Source: Microbacteriaceae bacterium
GTDB taxonomy: Bacteria; Actinomycetota; Actinomycetes; Actinomycetales; Microbacteriaceae
DNA length: 39,943 bases
Assembly: GCA_025352325.1 (NCBI GenBank)
Contig: JANXTR010000005.1
Coordinates: forward strand, 1 to 39,943
Direction: 5' to 3'
Below, piece after piece: positions 32,191 through 39,940 of this stretch; within the stretch, counting starts at the first letter, position 1, and each line of letters begins with the position of its first letter. The notes beneath the pieces were generated by a model. The model was not told the DNA's origin, ran no database searches, and was given only the letters and a program-made list of their open reading frames with translations. The translations under genes and the position numbers were made by a program.

Positions 32191-32938
32191 CGATCCTGAA
32201 ACTCCGGACTCGCCCGTGCCGGAGGCTCGGGGGAGTCTTGTCGACGACGCCGTCTACCGGCCGGTCCGCAGCGGCAACTCTCTCGAGGACACCGTCGCGC
32301 GTCTGATGCAGACCATTCGCCTCGGCGTGGTGGCTCCCGGCCAGGCGCTGCCGTCCGAGCGGGAGCTCGCTCTGCGCTTCTCGGTCAGCCGCGACACGGT
32401 GCGGGAGGCGATCCGCGAACTGGCGGATGCCGGCTACCTGGCGTCCCGCCGCGGCCGCTACGGCGGCACCTTCGTGAGCGACCCGCTACCGCTGCCCGTC
32501 GCGTCACTGGCGACGTTGCCCACGGCAGCGGAGTTGGACGACATCCTGGGGTTGCGCGACATCCTCGAGGTCGGGGCCGCTCGGGCCGCCGCTGCGCGCA
32601 GCCTCGACGCCGCGGAACGCTCGGCCCTGTGGACGCGGCTGCGGGAGGTCGCGGCATCCGGACCCGCCGACTACCGCCGCCTCGACTCGCGGCTGCACCT
32701 CACCGTCGCCGAGGTGGTCGGTGTGCCCTCGCTGGTGACCCTGATGGCCGACAACCGCAGTCGGATCAACGAGCTGCTCGAGAGCTTCCCCCTGCTGGCG
32801 CGCAACATCGAACACTCGAATCGGCAGCACGAGCAGATCGTGCTCGCGATCCTGGCAGGCGACGCGGAGGGTGCTGCCGGGGCCATGCGCGAGCACCTCG
32901 AGGGCTCGGGTGCGCTGCTGCGGGGATTCCTGGGCTGA
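32174..32938 (+). CDS. GntR-family regulator, FadR subfamily (FCD domain)
   Basis: A 254-residue regulator. The winged helix spans about 35-101 (PSERELALRFSVSRDTVREA, RRGRYGGTFV). The all-helical FCD ligand domain follows, with the usual metal-site residues Asp171 and His175 in RLDSRLHLTV, His219 in RQHEQIVLAI and His241 in MREHLEG. FCD proteins of this type bind small carboxylates such as amino acid or acyl derivatives. The ATG at 32174 overlaps the SDR gene by 17 bases. GTG 32216 is an equally possible start that would avoid overlap and trim only a Pro-rich, unstructured leader. As the last gene of the cluster it probably controls it, perhaps through the palindrome at 27694-27706. Confidence 0.88.
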   Translation: MSPRSDDPETPDSPVPEARGSLVDDAVYRPVRSGNSLEDTVARLMQTIRLGVVAPGQALPSERELALRFSVSRDTVREAIRELADAGYLASRRGRYGGTFVSDPLPLPVASLATLPTAAELDDILGLRDILEVGAARAAAARSLDAAERSALWTRLREVAASGPADYRRLDSRLHLTVAEVVGVPSLVTLMADNRSRINELLESFPLLARNIEHSNRQHEQIVLAILAGDAEGAAGAMREHLEGSGALLRGFLG

Positions 32939-32941
32939 GGC

Positions 32942-33235
32942 CTAGAGGTCGGAGCTCGGCGGCGTCTTCGGGGTGCGGGGCTTGCGCGGCGCCGCGGTCG
33001 TCGGTGTCGTCGGTGTGGGTGGCGTCACCTGCTCGACCACTGGAGCGGCGGGAGCGACGACGCGGTGCGTGTCGAGGTAGAGCTGGGCGGCCTTCGTGCC
33101 GACGATCAGGAAGCGGATGAGGAAGAACAGCACCGCCACGATGATCGCGAACAGGATGAGCGAGCCGAGGAAGCCGACGATGGCGCCGAACACGCCGAGG
33201 AATCCGTGACCAAAACCGAAGGGTCCGTGCATCAT
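32942..33235 (-). CDS. Small membrane protein with Pro/Thr-rich tail
   Basis: A 97-residue protein of unknown function. After GPFGFGHGFLGVFGAIVGFL one long hydrophobic stretch (about 12-46) could cross the membrane once or twice. A short amphipathic segment KAAQLYLDTHRVV follows, then a low-complexity tail of Pro, Thr and Lys repeats. It starts at ATG 33235, sharing one base with the stop of the gene before it (TGATG), so the two are translationally coupled. Its stop faces the GntR stop three bases away. It could associate with the neighbouring transporter genes, but nothing shows this. Confidence 0.7.
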   Translation of the reverse strand: MMHGPFGFGHGFLGVFGAIVGFLGSLILFAIIVAVLFFLIRFLIVGTKAAQLYLDTHRVVAPAAPVVEQVTPPTPTTPTTAAPRKPRTPKTPPSSDL

Positions 33236-33420
33236 CAGTAGTCCTTCGCGTTCCGCGACTTCTCGATGACATCGCCCACCGCGATGGCCACTCCGGCGGC
33301 GGTGATGAGCCAGATCAGCGCGAGACGCCAGTCGCGCGGCCCGTTGCGCGTCGAGTTGATGACGCCGACCGCGCCGAACAGCGACGTCCAGAGTGCCGGA
33401 CTGAACAGGAACTTGCGCAC
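33235..33420 (-). CDS. Tiny two-helix membrane protein
   Basis: A 61-residue protein of unknown function. LFSPALWTSLFGAVGVI and LALIWLITAAGVAIAVGDVI are probable membrane segments joined by a basic loop STRNGPRDWR. The GTG at 33420 is preferred over longer in-frame starts, since GGAGG lies four bases upstream and the extra N-terminal residues would carry the divergent promoter region. It is coupled to the next small gene by a one-base overlap. It is divergent from TetR across two identical palindromes, which suggests it belongs to the same regulon as the MMPL genes. Confidence 0.65.
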   Translation of the reverse strand: MRKFLFSPALWTSLFGAVGVINSTRNGPRDWRLALIWLITAAGVAIAVGDVIEKSRNAKDY

Positions 33421-33532
33421 AAATCCTCCAATGGGTCGTGGATCACGGTACCGTGCGGCCTGGATGACCGCATTCGGCGCTCGGGTGACGTCCAGATCGG
33501 CGCCGTCGTTCGCTGAGCGTTCACCGAACATC

Positions 33533-33573
33533 TGACCGATCGGTCAATCCCTGACCGATCGGTCAACTAGCGT
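33533..33573. promoter_or_regulatory. Two identical 14-bp TetR operators and leaderless tetR promoter
   Basis: TGACCGATCGGTCA is a perfect palindrome present at 33533-33546 and again at 33552-33565, 19 bp apart. TAGCGT at 33568-33573 lies seven bases before the TetR ATG at 33581, as expected of a leaderless -10. The second palindrome therefore fills the promoter spacer. The sites are typical of TetR-family operators and sit between divergent genes, predicting control of both sides. Confidence 0.85.
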
Positions 33574-33580
33574 GGCCCGC

Positions 33581-34186
33581 ATGCCCACCACCACCACCGC
33601 CGACGACCTGCGTCGCGTCGCGCTCGAGGAGTTCGCCTCGACCGGCTACCACGCGACATCCATTCAGCAGATCGCCGACCGCGCCGGCGTCTCGAAGGCG
33701 ACCGTGCTCTACCACTTCGCGTCGAAGGAGGCGCTGCTCGAGGCCGTCCTCTCGCCGGCCCTCGACCAGCTCGACCAGATCCTCCAGAACGTCGGCCTGG
33801 CCGGTCTGCGCGACGGCGGGGCGCAGCGCGCGCTGTTCCTCGAGCAGTTCGTTGACTTCCTCCTCGAGCACCGCTCGGCGGTCTACGTCTTCGTTAACCA
33901 GTCCAGCTCGATCGACGCGCCGGTCATCACCCGCGCGATTCGCGAGATCGAGCTCATGGCCACCTTCTTCGAAGAGCATGTCGACTCCGTCGAGCAGAGG
34001 GTGCGCTTCGGCGTCGCCCTCGGCGGAGCCGCGTACCTGCTCGCCGGAGCCCCCCAGGTCGGCCCTGCGATCACGGCCGACCTCCCCGAACTGCGATCGG
34101 CGTTGCTCGCGGTGCTCGGAGACCTGTTGGCCGTCGATCCACGGCAGCCGGCAGCTCTCGCATCCGCCTCCATCACGACCGACTGA
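33581..34186 (+). CDS. TetR-family transcriptional regulator
   Basis: A 201-residue TetR/AcrR protein. The helix-turn-helix is TSIQQIADRAGVSKATVLYH, followed by FASKEALLEAVLSPAL, then an all-helical ligand domain without clear family signature. ATG 33581 is preferred over GTG 33572 since TAGCGT is well placed for a leaderless message and 33572 lies within that box. It precedes the MMPL transporter gene by 13 bases and is preceded by two perfect palindromes, so it most likely represses itself, the exporter genes and the divergent small membrane genes until a ligand, perhaps an exported compound, releases it. Confidence 0.92.
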   Translation: MPTTTTADDLRRVALEEFASTGYHATSIQQIADRAGVSKATVLYHFASKEALLEAVLSPALDQLDQILQNVGLAGLRDGGAQRALFLEQFVDFLLEHRSAVYVFVNQSSSIDAPVITRAIREIELMATFFEEHVDSVEQRVRFGVALGGAAYLLAGAPQVGPAITADLPELRSALLAVLGDLLAVDPRQPAALASASITTD

Positions 34187-34199
34187 TCCGGGGATCCCC

Positions 34200-37175
34200 A
34201 TGGCTACGCTGCTCTTCCGTCTCGGACGCTTCGCGTTCCGCCACGGCATCCAGGTGCTTATCGCCTGGGTGCTCATCGCTGCGGGTGCCCTCGGCGCCGG
34301 AGTCGGCCTGGGCGGCCAGCTCCAGGACTCCTACGCGATACCCGGCACCGAGTCTCAGAAGGCGATCGACCTGCTCGGAGCGGTGTTCCCGCAGACCGCA
34401 GGCGGCAGCGCGCAGATCGTGGTGCAGGGTGCGAGCGGCGCGGATCTCAAGACCACCCACGACGCCCTCATCGAGAAGACCGTCACTGGGGTCAACGATG
34501 TGCAGGGCGTCGAGCAGGCGCTCTCGCCCTACAGCCAGTACTCGACGGCCGCCGTCAGCAAGGACGGCTCCACAGTCATTATCTCGGTGCAGTTCAGTGC
34601 GTCCTCCGAGAAGGTGACCGCGACGCAACTGTCCGATGTGCAGAAGGCCACGAAGCCGTTGACGGATGCCGGCCTCACCGTCGAGTTCGGGGGGCAGGTC
34701 TACCAGAACACCAAGGTCGGCGTCTCGATCACCGAGGGGCTCGGAGTGCTGTTCGCCGCCCTGGTGCTCATCGTCACCTTCGGCTCGCTGCTGGCAGCCG
34801 GGCTGCCTCTCCTCTCGGCGATCTTCGCGCTCGCGGTCTCGATGGGCGCGGTGCTGACCACGGCATCCTTCATCACGTTGTCGTCCACCACGCCTCTGCT
34901 CGCCCTGATGATCGGGCTGGCGGTCGGCATCGACTACGCGCTGTTCATCCTGAGCCGGCATCGAGCCCAGCTCGCCGCCGGGATAGAACCGGGCGAGTCC
35001 GCGGCGACCGCCGTCGCTACCGCGGGCAGCTCGGTGATCTTCGCCGGGGTCACGGTGATGATCGCGCTGATCGGACTGTTGATCGTCGGCATCCCGTTTT
35101 TGGGTCTCATGGGCGTCGCGGCGGCCATCGCCGTGCTGCTCGCCATGCTCGCGGCTACGACCCTCCTGCCCGCGATCCTGGGTTTGCTCGGTTCACGGCT
35201 CGCCCCGAAACCCGGCTCGCGCACCGCGCGGCGCATGCTCGCGGCAACCGCTGCCGCGAGCGAGAAGGCGCCGGAATCCGGAGTAGCCAAACCGGCGCTC
35301 GGCCAGCGCTGGGTCAACCTGGTGCTCAAGGCGCCCGTGGTGTTTATCATCGCCGTGCTGGCCGTCCTTGGCACCCTGGCCATCCCCGCCTTCAGCCTCG
35401 CGCTCGCCCTGCCGGACGGCGGCGCCCAGCCCACCGACACCACCTCGCGCAAGGCGTATGACATCGTCAGCAGGGAGTTCGGCCCCGGTCGCAACGGTCC
35501 GCTGATCATCACCGTCGACATCACCCAGAGCAACACCTTCGTCGCCGACATGAAGTCGATCGGCAACGAGATCGCGAAGCTGCCAGGAGTGGATTCCGTC
35601 AGCGCCGGCACCCCGAACGCGACGCTGGACACCGCGATCATTCAGGTGATCCCGACCACCGGCCCCAACGATCCCGCCACCACGAAGCTCGTGGAGCGGA
35701 TCCGCGCTCTCGAGCCGTCCATCGCGGCGAAGTACGACATGCCGATCGCCGTCACCGGGGCCACGGCGGTCGCGATCGACGTGTCATCCCGGCTGGACTC
35801 GGCGCTGCTGCCCTTCGGAACCATCGTGGTCGGGCTCTCGGTGATCCTCCTCATGGTGGTCTTCCGCTCCCTGCTCGTCCCGGTGAAGGCCGCGGTCGGC
35901 TACCTGCTCTCGGTGCTCGCCGCCTTCGGGGTGGTCGTCGCCGTATTCCAGTGGGGCTGGGGCGCCGAAGCGCTCGGGGTCGTGCCCGGTCCGATCCTCA
36001 GCTTCATGCCGATCCTGTTGATGGCGATCCTGTTCGGTCTCGCCATGGACTACGAGGTGTTCCTGGTCTCCGGCATGCGGGAGGCGTACGTGCACGGGGT
36101 GGCGAACCTGCAGCCCGGATCGTCGGCCGCCGCTCGCAACGCGGTCGCCCGTCGTGCCGTCGTGACCGGGTTCGCGGGGGCGGCTCGCGTCGTCACCGCC
36201 GCCGCCCTCATCATGTTCTTCGTCTTCGCCGCCTTCGTGCCCGAGGGCGCGGGCGTGATCAAGGTCATCGCGCTCGGGCTCGCCGCGGGAGTCTTCGTTG
36301 ACGCCTTCCTGGTCCGGATGACGCTGGTCCCGGCCGTCATGGCCCTCGCCGGCCGCTCCGCCTGGTACCTTCCGCGCTGGCTGCACCGCATCCTGCCGAA
36401 CGTGGATATCGAGGGCGAGGGTCTGCGCTCCCACCAGGACGCGACCGCCTGGGCGCTCGACCGCTTCGGCGAGGGGGAGCAGATCTCGCTCGACCGACTC
36501 GTCGTCGCGTCGGGTGCCGGTGCCTCCGCGCCGGTCGTCGGTCCGATCACGCTCAGCATCGCCTCCGGCTCGATCGTGCTCGTCGAGGGCGACCCCGCCG
36601 CGCGGCGACTCGTCGCGGCCACCGTGGCCGGGCGCCTCGAACCCCGCGACGGACGCGCCCAGGTCGGTGGGCATCCGCTTCCCTCGGATGCCGGTCGCGT
36701 GACCCGCCTGGTCGCCCTCGCCGACCTCTCGGGCCCGAGTCGAGCCGAGGTGGAGGTGACGCTTGGCGACCTGCTCGAGGAGCGCGTGCGCCTCAGCAGC
36801 CCCTGGTATCTCGCGCCGATCGCCGCACGTCGCGCCCGGTCGCGTGCTGGCCGGGTCGGCGGCGCACTCGAGGGTCTTGGCCGCGTGACGGTGCTGGTGG
36901 ATGCCGCCACCCATGTCGAGCGCCTGCCGCAACTCGAGCGGGCGGTCGCGATGGCCGCCGTTGCGTTGAGCGAGCGAACCCCCGTCGTGCTCCTCGACGC
37001 CCTCGATGCCTTCTCCGATCCACTCGATGCGCGGGCCTTTCTGGTCGCGCTCGACCGCCTCGCTCCCGCCACCACGACCCTCGTCGTGGGCATGCCAGGA
37101 CTGCAGGGTGCCGCGCCCGTCGCGCCCGCCCGCATCCGAACTCTCGATCTCACCTCCGAAGGGGTCCTCCAATGA
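34200..37175 (+). CDS. MMPL/RND-family transporter fused to a degenerate ABC ATPase-like domain
   Basis: A 991-residue protein. Residues 1-735 are an MMPL (RND superfamily) exporter: N-terminal helix, extracytoplasmic domain about 40-175, helices, second extracytoplasmic domain about 415-525, helices. The proton-relay pairs are Asp245-Tyr246 in GIDYALF and Asp617-Tyr618 in AMDYEVF. Residues 736-991 are an added cytoplasmic tail with the layout of an ABC ATPase but with every catalytic box altered. GPITLSIASGSIVLVEGDPA leads to EGDPAARR (796-803) in place of Walker A. DGRAQVGGHPLPSDAGRVTR matches the strand after it. LPQLE (909-913) stands for LSGGE in front of RAVAMAAVAL. VVLLDALDAFSDPLDAR has Asp933 but Ala for the catalytic Glu. 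ATP hydrolysis is unlikely. Its stop overlaps the YhgE start. The ATG at 34200 lies 13 bases after tetR. The cargo is probably a lipid or drug. Confidence 0.88.
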   Translation: MATLLFRLGRFAFRHGIQVLIAWVLIAAGALGAGVGLGGQLQDSYAIPGTESQKAIDLLGAVFPQTAGGSAQIVVQGASGADLKTTHDALIEKTVTGVNDVQGVEQALSPYSQYSTAAVSKDGSTVIISVQFSASSEKVTATQLSDVQKATKPLTDAGLTVEFGGQVYQNTKVGVSITEGLGVLFAALVLIVTFGSLLAAGLPLLSAIFALAVSMGAVLTTASFITLSSTTPLLALMIGLAVGIDYALFILSRHRAQLAAGIEPGESAATAVATAGSSVIFAGVTVMIALIGLLIVGIPFLGLMGVAAAIAVLLAMLAATTLLPAILGLLGSRLAPKPGSRTARRMLAATAAASEKAPESGVAKPALGQRWVNLVLKAPVVFIIAVLAVLGTLAIPAFSLALALPDGGAQPTDTTSRKAYDIVSREFGPGRNGPLIITVDITQSNTFVADMKSIGNEIAKLPGVDSVSAGTPNATLDTAIIQVIPTTGPNDPATTKLVERIRALEPSIAAKYDMPIAVTGATAVAIDVSSRLDSALLPFGTIVVGLSVILLMVVFRSLLVPVKAAVGYLLSVLAAFGVVVAVFQWGWGAEALGVVPGPILSFMPILLMAILFGLAMDYEVFLVSGMREAYVHGVANLQPGSSAAARNAVARRAVVTGFAGAARVVTAAALIMFFVFAAFVPEGAGVIKVIALGLAAGVFVDAFLVRMTLVPAVMALAGRSAWYLPRWLHRILPNVDIEGEGLRSHQDATAWALDRFGEGEQISLDRLVVASGAGASAPVVGPITLSIASGSIVLVEGDPAARRLVAATVAGRLEPRDGRAQVGGHPLPSDAGRVTRLVALADLSGPSRAEVEVTLGDLLEERVRLSSPWYLAPIAARRARSRAGRVGGALEGLGRVTVLVDAATHVERLPQLERAVAMAAVALSERTPVVLLDALDAFSDPLDARAFLVALDRLAPATTTLVVGMPGLQGAAPVAPARIRTLDLTSEGVLQ

Positions 37176-38926
37176 ACGCGCTCTCCCGCTTCTCCCGGTT
37201 CCAGGTTCTCGGCATGATCGCCGTTGTGCTCGTCCCGCTGGCCTTCGTCGGCCTGTACGTGGCTTCGCTCGGCGATGCGAAGAACGGGGTCGACCGCATC
37301 CCGGCCGCCATCGTCAACTCCGACACCGCGATCGTCACCACGAACGCCGACGGGACGACCAACTACGTGCTCGCGGGCCGACAGCTGGTCACCGAGCTGA
37401 CCGGCGCGAAGTCGCCCGGAATGGACTGGACGCTCAGCAACCAGGCCGACGCCAAGAAGATGCTGGCCGACGGCGACGTGTACGCGATCTTGACCATCCC
37501 GAAGAACTTCTCGAAGTCCGTGCTGTCGCTGCAGGGCACCTCGCCGGTGCAGGCGCGACTCGCCATCAAGACGGATGACGCGCACTCCTACCTGGCCGGA
37601 ACGGTCGCGCAATCGCTCGGCGATGGGCTCGTGCGCACCTTCGGCAGCGCGATCACGAAACAATACATCTCGGGCGTCTACGCCAGCCTCGGCACGCTGG
37701 GCTCCTCGCTGACGAAGGCGGCGGATGGCGCGACGCAACTCTCGACCGGTGCGGCGTCTGCGGCCTCGGGTGCCGGTTCGCTCGCCTCCGGAGTCCAGAG
37801 CTACACCGACGGCGTGGGCGCTCTTTCGTCGGGGCTCTCGAAGCTGAACACGGGCGCGGCATCTCTCAGCCAGGTCAGTTCGGGTATCTCCTCGTATACC
37901 GGCGGCGTCTCCCAGCTCTCGGCCGGTTTGACGGCGGCCACCACGGCGCTCGCGGCGGACCCCACGAACGCCGGCCTGATGGCGCAGGTGCAGGCGCTCA
38001 CGGCACAGCTCGCACAGGCGGCGGCGGGCGGCTCCACGCTCGGCTCGCAGACCGCGAGTGGACTCGCCGGCATCCAGTCGGGAATCTCGCAGAGTTCGGC
38101 AGGCGCCAAGAAGCTGGCGGCCAATGGGCCGGCTCTCGTTTCCGGCGCGCAGTCGCTCGCGGACGGCGTGGAGCAGCTCTCTTCCGGGGCGTCGACCCTG
38201 GCCACCGGACTGAGCACCGGCGCCGCGCAGGTGCCGAGCTCCAACACGGCCGCCGCGGCCAAGGCGGCCGGCGTTGCCGCGAATCCGGTCGGGCTGTCGG
38301 TCTCGACCGCCCACGGCATCTCGCAGCTGACCCAGGCGGTCGCCTCGATCTTCCTTCCGATCGGACTCTGGATCGGCGCGCTCGCCGTGTTCCTTGTGAT
38401 GCGGCCGGTCACCCGGCGCGTGCTCGCCTCGACCGCCACCTCCTCGCGCGTCATCGGTGGAACGCTCGCGCGGGCGGGCGCGGTCACCGCCGGGCAGGCG
38501 GTGCTCCTGGTGCTGCTGCTGCACACCGCCGTTGGGGTCGGGTGGCAGTATCTGCCGGCCACGCTCGTATTCTCGCTGGTGGTCGCCGCCGCATTCACGG
38601 CGTTCCACTACCTGCTGACGATCGGATTCGGCCGCGCGGGACTGGTGATCTCACTCTTTCTGCTGGCGCTGCAGATCGCCGCGACCGGTGCGATCTTCCC
38701 GACGCAGCTGTTGTCGGTGCCGTTCCAGGCGGTCAGCCCCTACTTACCGCTGAGCTGGGCGACCACCGGGATGCAGCAGATCATCACCGGAGGAAGCGCC
38801 GGTCTCGCGATCGGCTCGGCCGTGGCGTTGCTCGCGTTCGGCGGAGCGAGCGTGCTCGTGGCCAACGTGGCGATCCGTCGCACGCGGCACGCCCGGGCGC
38901 TCGGTCTGGTCCCCGCGACGGCTTGA
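37172..38926 (+). CDS. YhgE/Pip-family membrane protein (ABC-2-like)
   Basis: A 584-residue protein. One helix near the N-terminus (about 12-32) is followed by a large extracytoplasmic part with IPAAIVNSDTAIV and DVYAILTIPKNFSKSVLS, the conserved YhgE start. A long Ser/Gly/Ala-rich repeat region (about 175-360) with recurrent L-S-x-G-x-x-x-L/A patterns is the coiled or beta-helical stalk of the family. Five to six membrane helices follow (about 385-570), with FPTQLLSVPFQAVSPYLPLS near the end, as in ABC-2 permeases. Relatives include the phage infection protein Pip and the EsaA type VII secretion component. Its ATG overlaps the MMPL stop (ATGA). Pairing with a pseudo-ATPase tail suggests one complex. 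The function is not established. Confidence 0.9.
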   Translation: MNALSRFSRFQVLGMIAVVLVPLAFVGLYVASLGDAKNGVDRIPAAIVNSDTAIVTTNADGTTNYVLAGRQLVTELTGAKSPGMDWTLSNQADAKKMLADGDVYAILTIPKNFSKSVLSLQGTSPVQARLAIKTDDAHSYLAGTVAQSLGDGLVRTFGSAITKQYISGVYASLGTLGSSLTKAADGATQLSTGAASAASGAGSLASGVQSYTDGVGALSSGLSKLNTGAASLSQVSSGISSYTGGVSQLSAGLTAATTALAADPTNAGLMAQVQALTAQLAQAAAGGSTLGSQTASGLAGIQSGISQSSAGAKKLAANGPALVSGAQSLADGVEQLSSGASTLATGLSTGAAQVPSSNTAAAAKAAGVAANPVGLSVSTAHGISQLTQAVASIFLPIGLWIGALAVFLVMRPVTRRVLASTATSSRVIGGTLARAGAVTAGQAVLLVLLLHTAVGVGWQYLPATLVFSLVVAAAFTAFHYLLTIGFGRAGLVISLFLLALQIAATGAIFPTQLLSVPFQAVSPYLPLSWATTGMQQIITGGSAGLAIGSAVALLAFGGASVLVANVAIRRTRHARALGLVPATA

Positions 38927-39020
38927 GCCGCGGCGCCGCCGCGCCATCGCGACGAGACGCCGCGCGAACGATGCCGAATGGGGCTTCCGGTTACGGGGAA
39001 ACCCTGTTTCGCACCGTTCG

Positions 39021-39039
39021 CGGCCGGCTCGCGGGCCGG
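39021..39039. terminator. Weak hairpin between convergent genes
   Basis: In the 129-base gap between the YhgE stop and the isomerase-like stop, CCGGC (39024-39028) can pair with GCCGG (39035-39039) around a six-base loop, extended imperfectly outward. No T tract. It is the only terminator-like structure seen there. Confidence 0.25.
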
Positions 39040-39055
39040 GACCGACGTGGGTGAG

Positions 39056-39940
39056 TCAGCCGCGCGCCGACTTCAGGTTTTGACGCGAGGCCTTGCGCTG
39101 CTGGCGCCGCTTGACGGAGCCGACGGCGAGCGGCTCGCGCTCCTCGTGCTCCTGGCCGAGGTACTTCTTGGCGAAGGCGACGGTCTCCTTCAGCATCCGG
39201 AGCTTGGTCTTCTCGTCGCGGATCTTGTGGAGGCTCACCTCGGCGACGACCTGACCGGTCCAGTGATTCTCGGCAAGCCAAGTGAGGGTCTCGGCAACAG
39301 GTTGGTTGCCGTAACCGGGGACCAGGTGTTCGTCGAACATATTGCCCTCGTCGACCGACTTCGTTCCATCGCAGAGGTGGATGTGCCGCAATCGGTCACC
39401 CATGGCCATCGCGTACTCGAGACTGTCGCGCCCGGTGAGCGACGCGTGCGAGAAGTCGAGGGTCATGGCATCCGAGTTCATGTCGATCGGGTCCGGGCTC
39501 GGCAGGTACGCCTTCAGGTTCTTGCCGCCGACCTTCCAGGGGAACATGTTCTCGACACAGATCTCAACCCCCGTCGAGCTCTGTGTCTCGGCGACAACGC
39601 GAACGAAGTCCTCGGCGTAGCCCGACTGCCAGCGGAACGGCGGGTGGACGACGACGCTCGGGGCGCCGACCGCGGCCGCAAGTTCGGCGGAGCGCTGCAG
39701 TTTGACGCCCGGCTCGCGGCCCCACACGAAGGTCGTGAGAAACAGGGTCGGCGCGTGGATCGACAGAATCGGCAGGCCGTACTTCTCGCACAGTTCGCGG
39801 AGCGCGATCGGGTCCTGGGTCACCGGATCGTTGGTGACCATGATCTCCATACCGTCGAATCCGGCCAGGCGAGCCATCTTGAATGCCTTCTCCACGGACG
39901 CGGGGAAGACGCAGGTGGTACTCATGCCGATGGGGATCAT
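39056..39940 (-). CDS. Sugar phosphate isomerase/epimerase-type TIM-barrel protein
   Basis: A 294-residue member of the AP-endonuclease-2/xylose isomerase-like barrel family. Ordered barrel strands carry the metal ligands in recognisable places: GFDGMEIMV, LSIHAPT, SVVVHPPFRW, VEICVENMFPW (Glu), MTLDFSHASLTG (Asp, His), HIHLCDGTKSVDEG (His, Asp) and QVVAEVSLHKI (Glu). Such enzymes isomerise or epimerise sugars, or act as related lyases. The substrate cannot be told. The tail after residue 270 is Arg/Lys-rich and unlike the family core. The ATG at 39940 is three bases from the window edge, so its ribosome site, promoter and any longer start are out of view. Confidence 0.85.
   Translation of the reverse strand: MIPIGMSTTCVFPASVEKAFKMARLAGFDGMEIMVTNDPVTQDPIALRELCEKYGLPILSIHAPTLFLTTFVWGREPGVKLQRSAELAAAVGAPSVVVHPPFRWQSGYAEDFVRVVAETQSSTGVEICVENMFPWKVGGKNLKAYLPSPDPIDMNSDAMTLDFSHASLTGRDSLEYAMAMGDRLRHIHLCDGTKSVDEGNMFDEHLVPGYGNQPVAETLTWLAENHWTGQVVAEVSLHKIRDEKTKLRMLKETVAFAKKYLGQEHEEREPLAVGSVKRRQQRKASRQNLKSARG

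Noticed and set aside
36050-38608. Very long open frame (852 codons) on the minus strand opposite the MMPL and YhgE genes
   Set aside because: It is antisense to two clearly coding genes, has an Arg/Gly-rich nonsense composition and no domain. Long antisense frames are expected in high-GC DNA.
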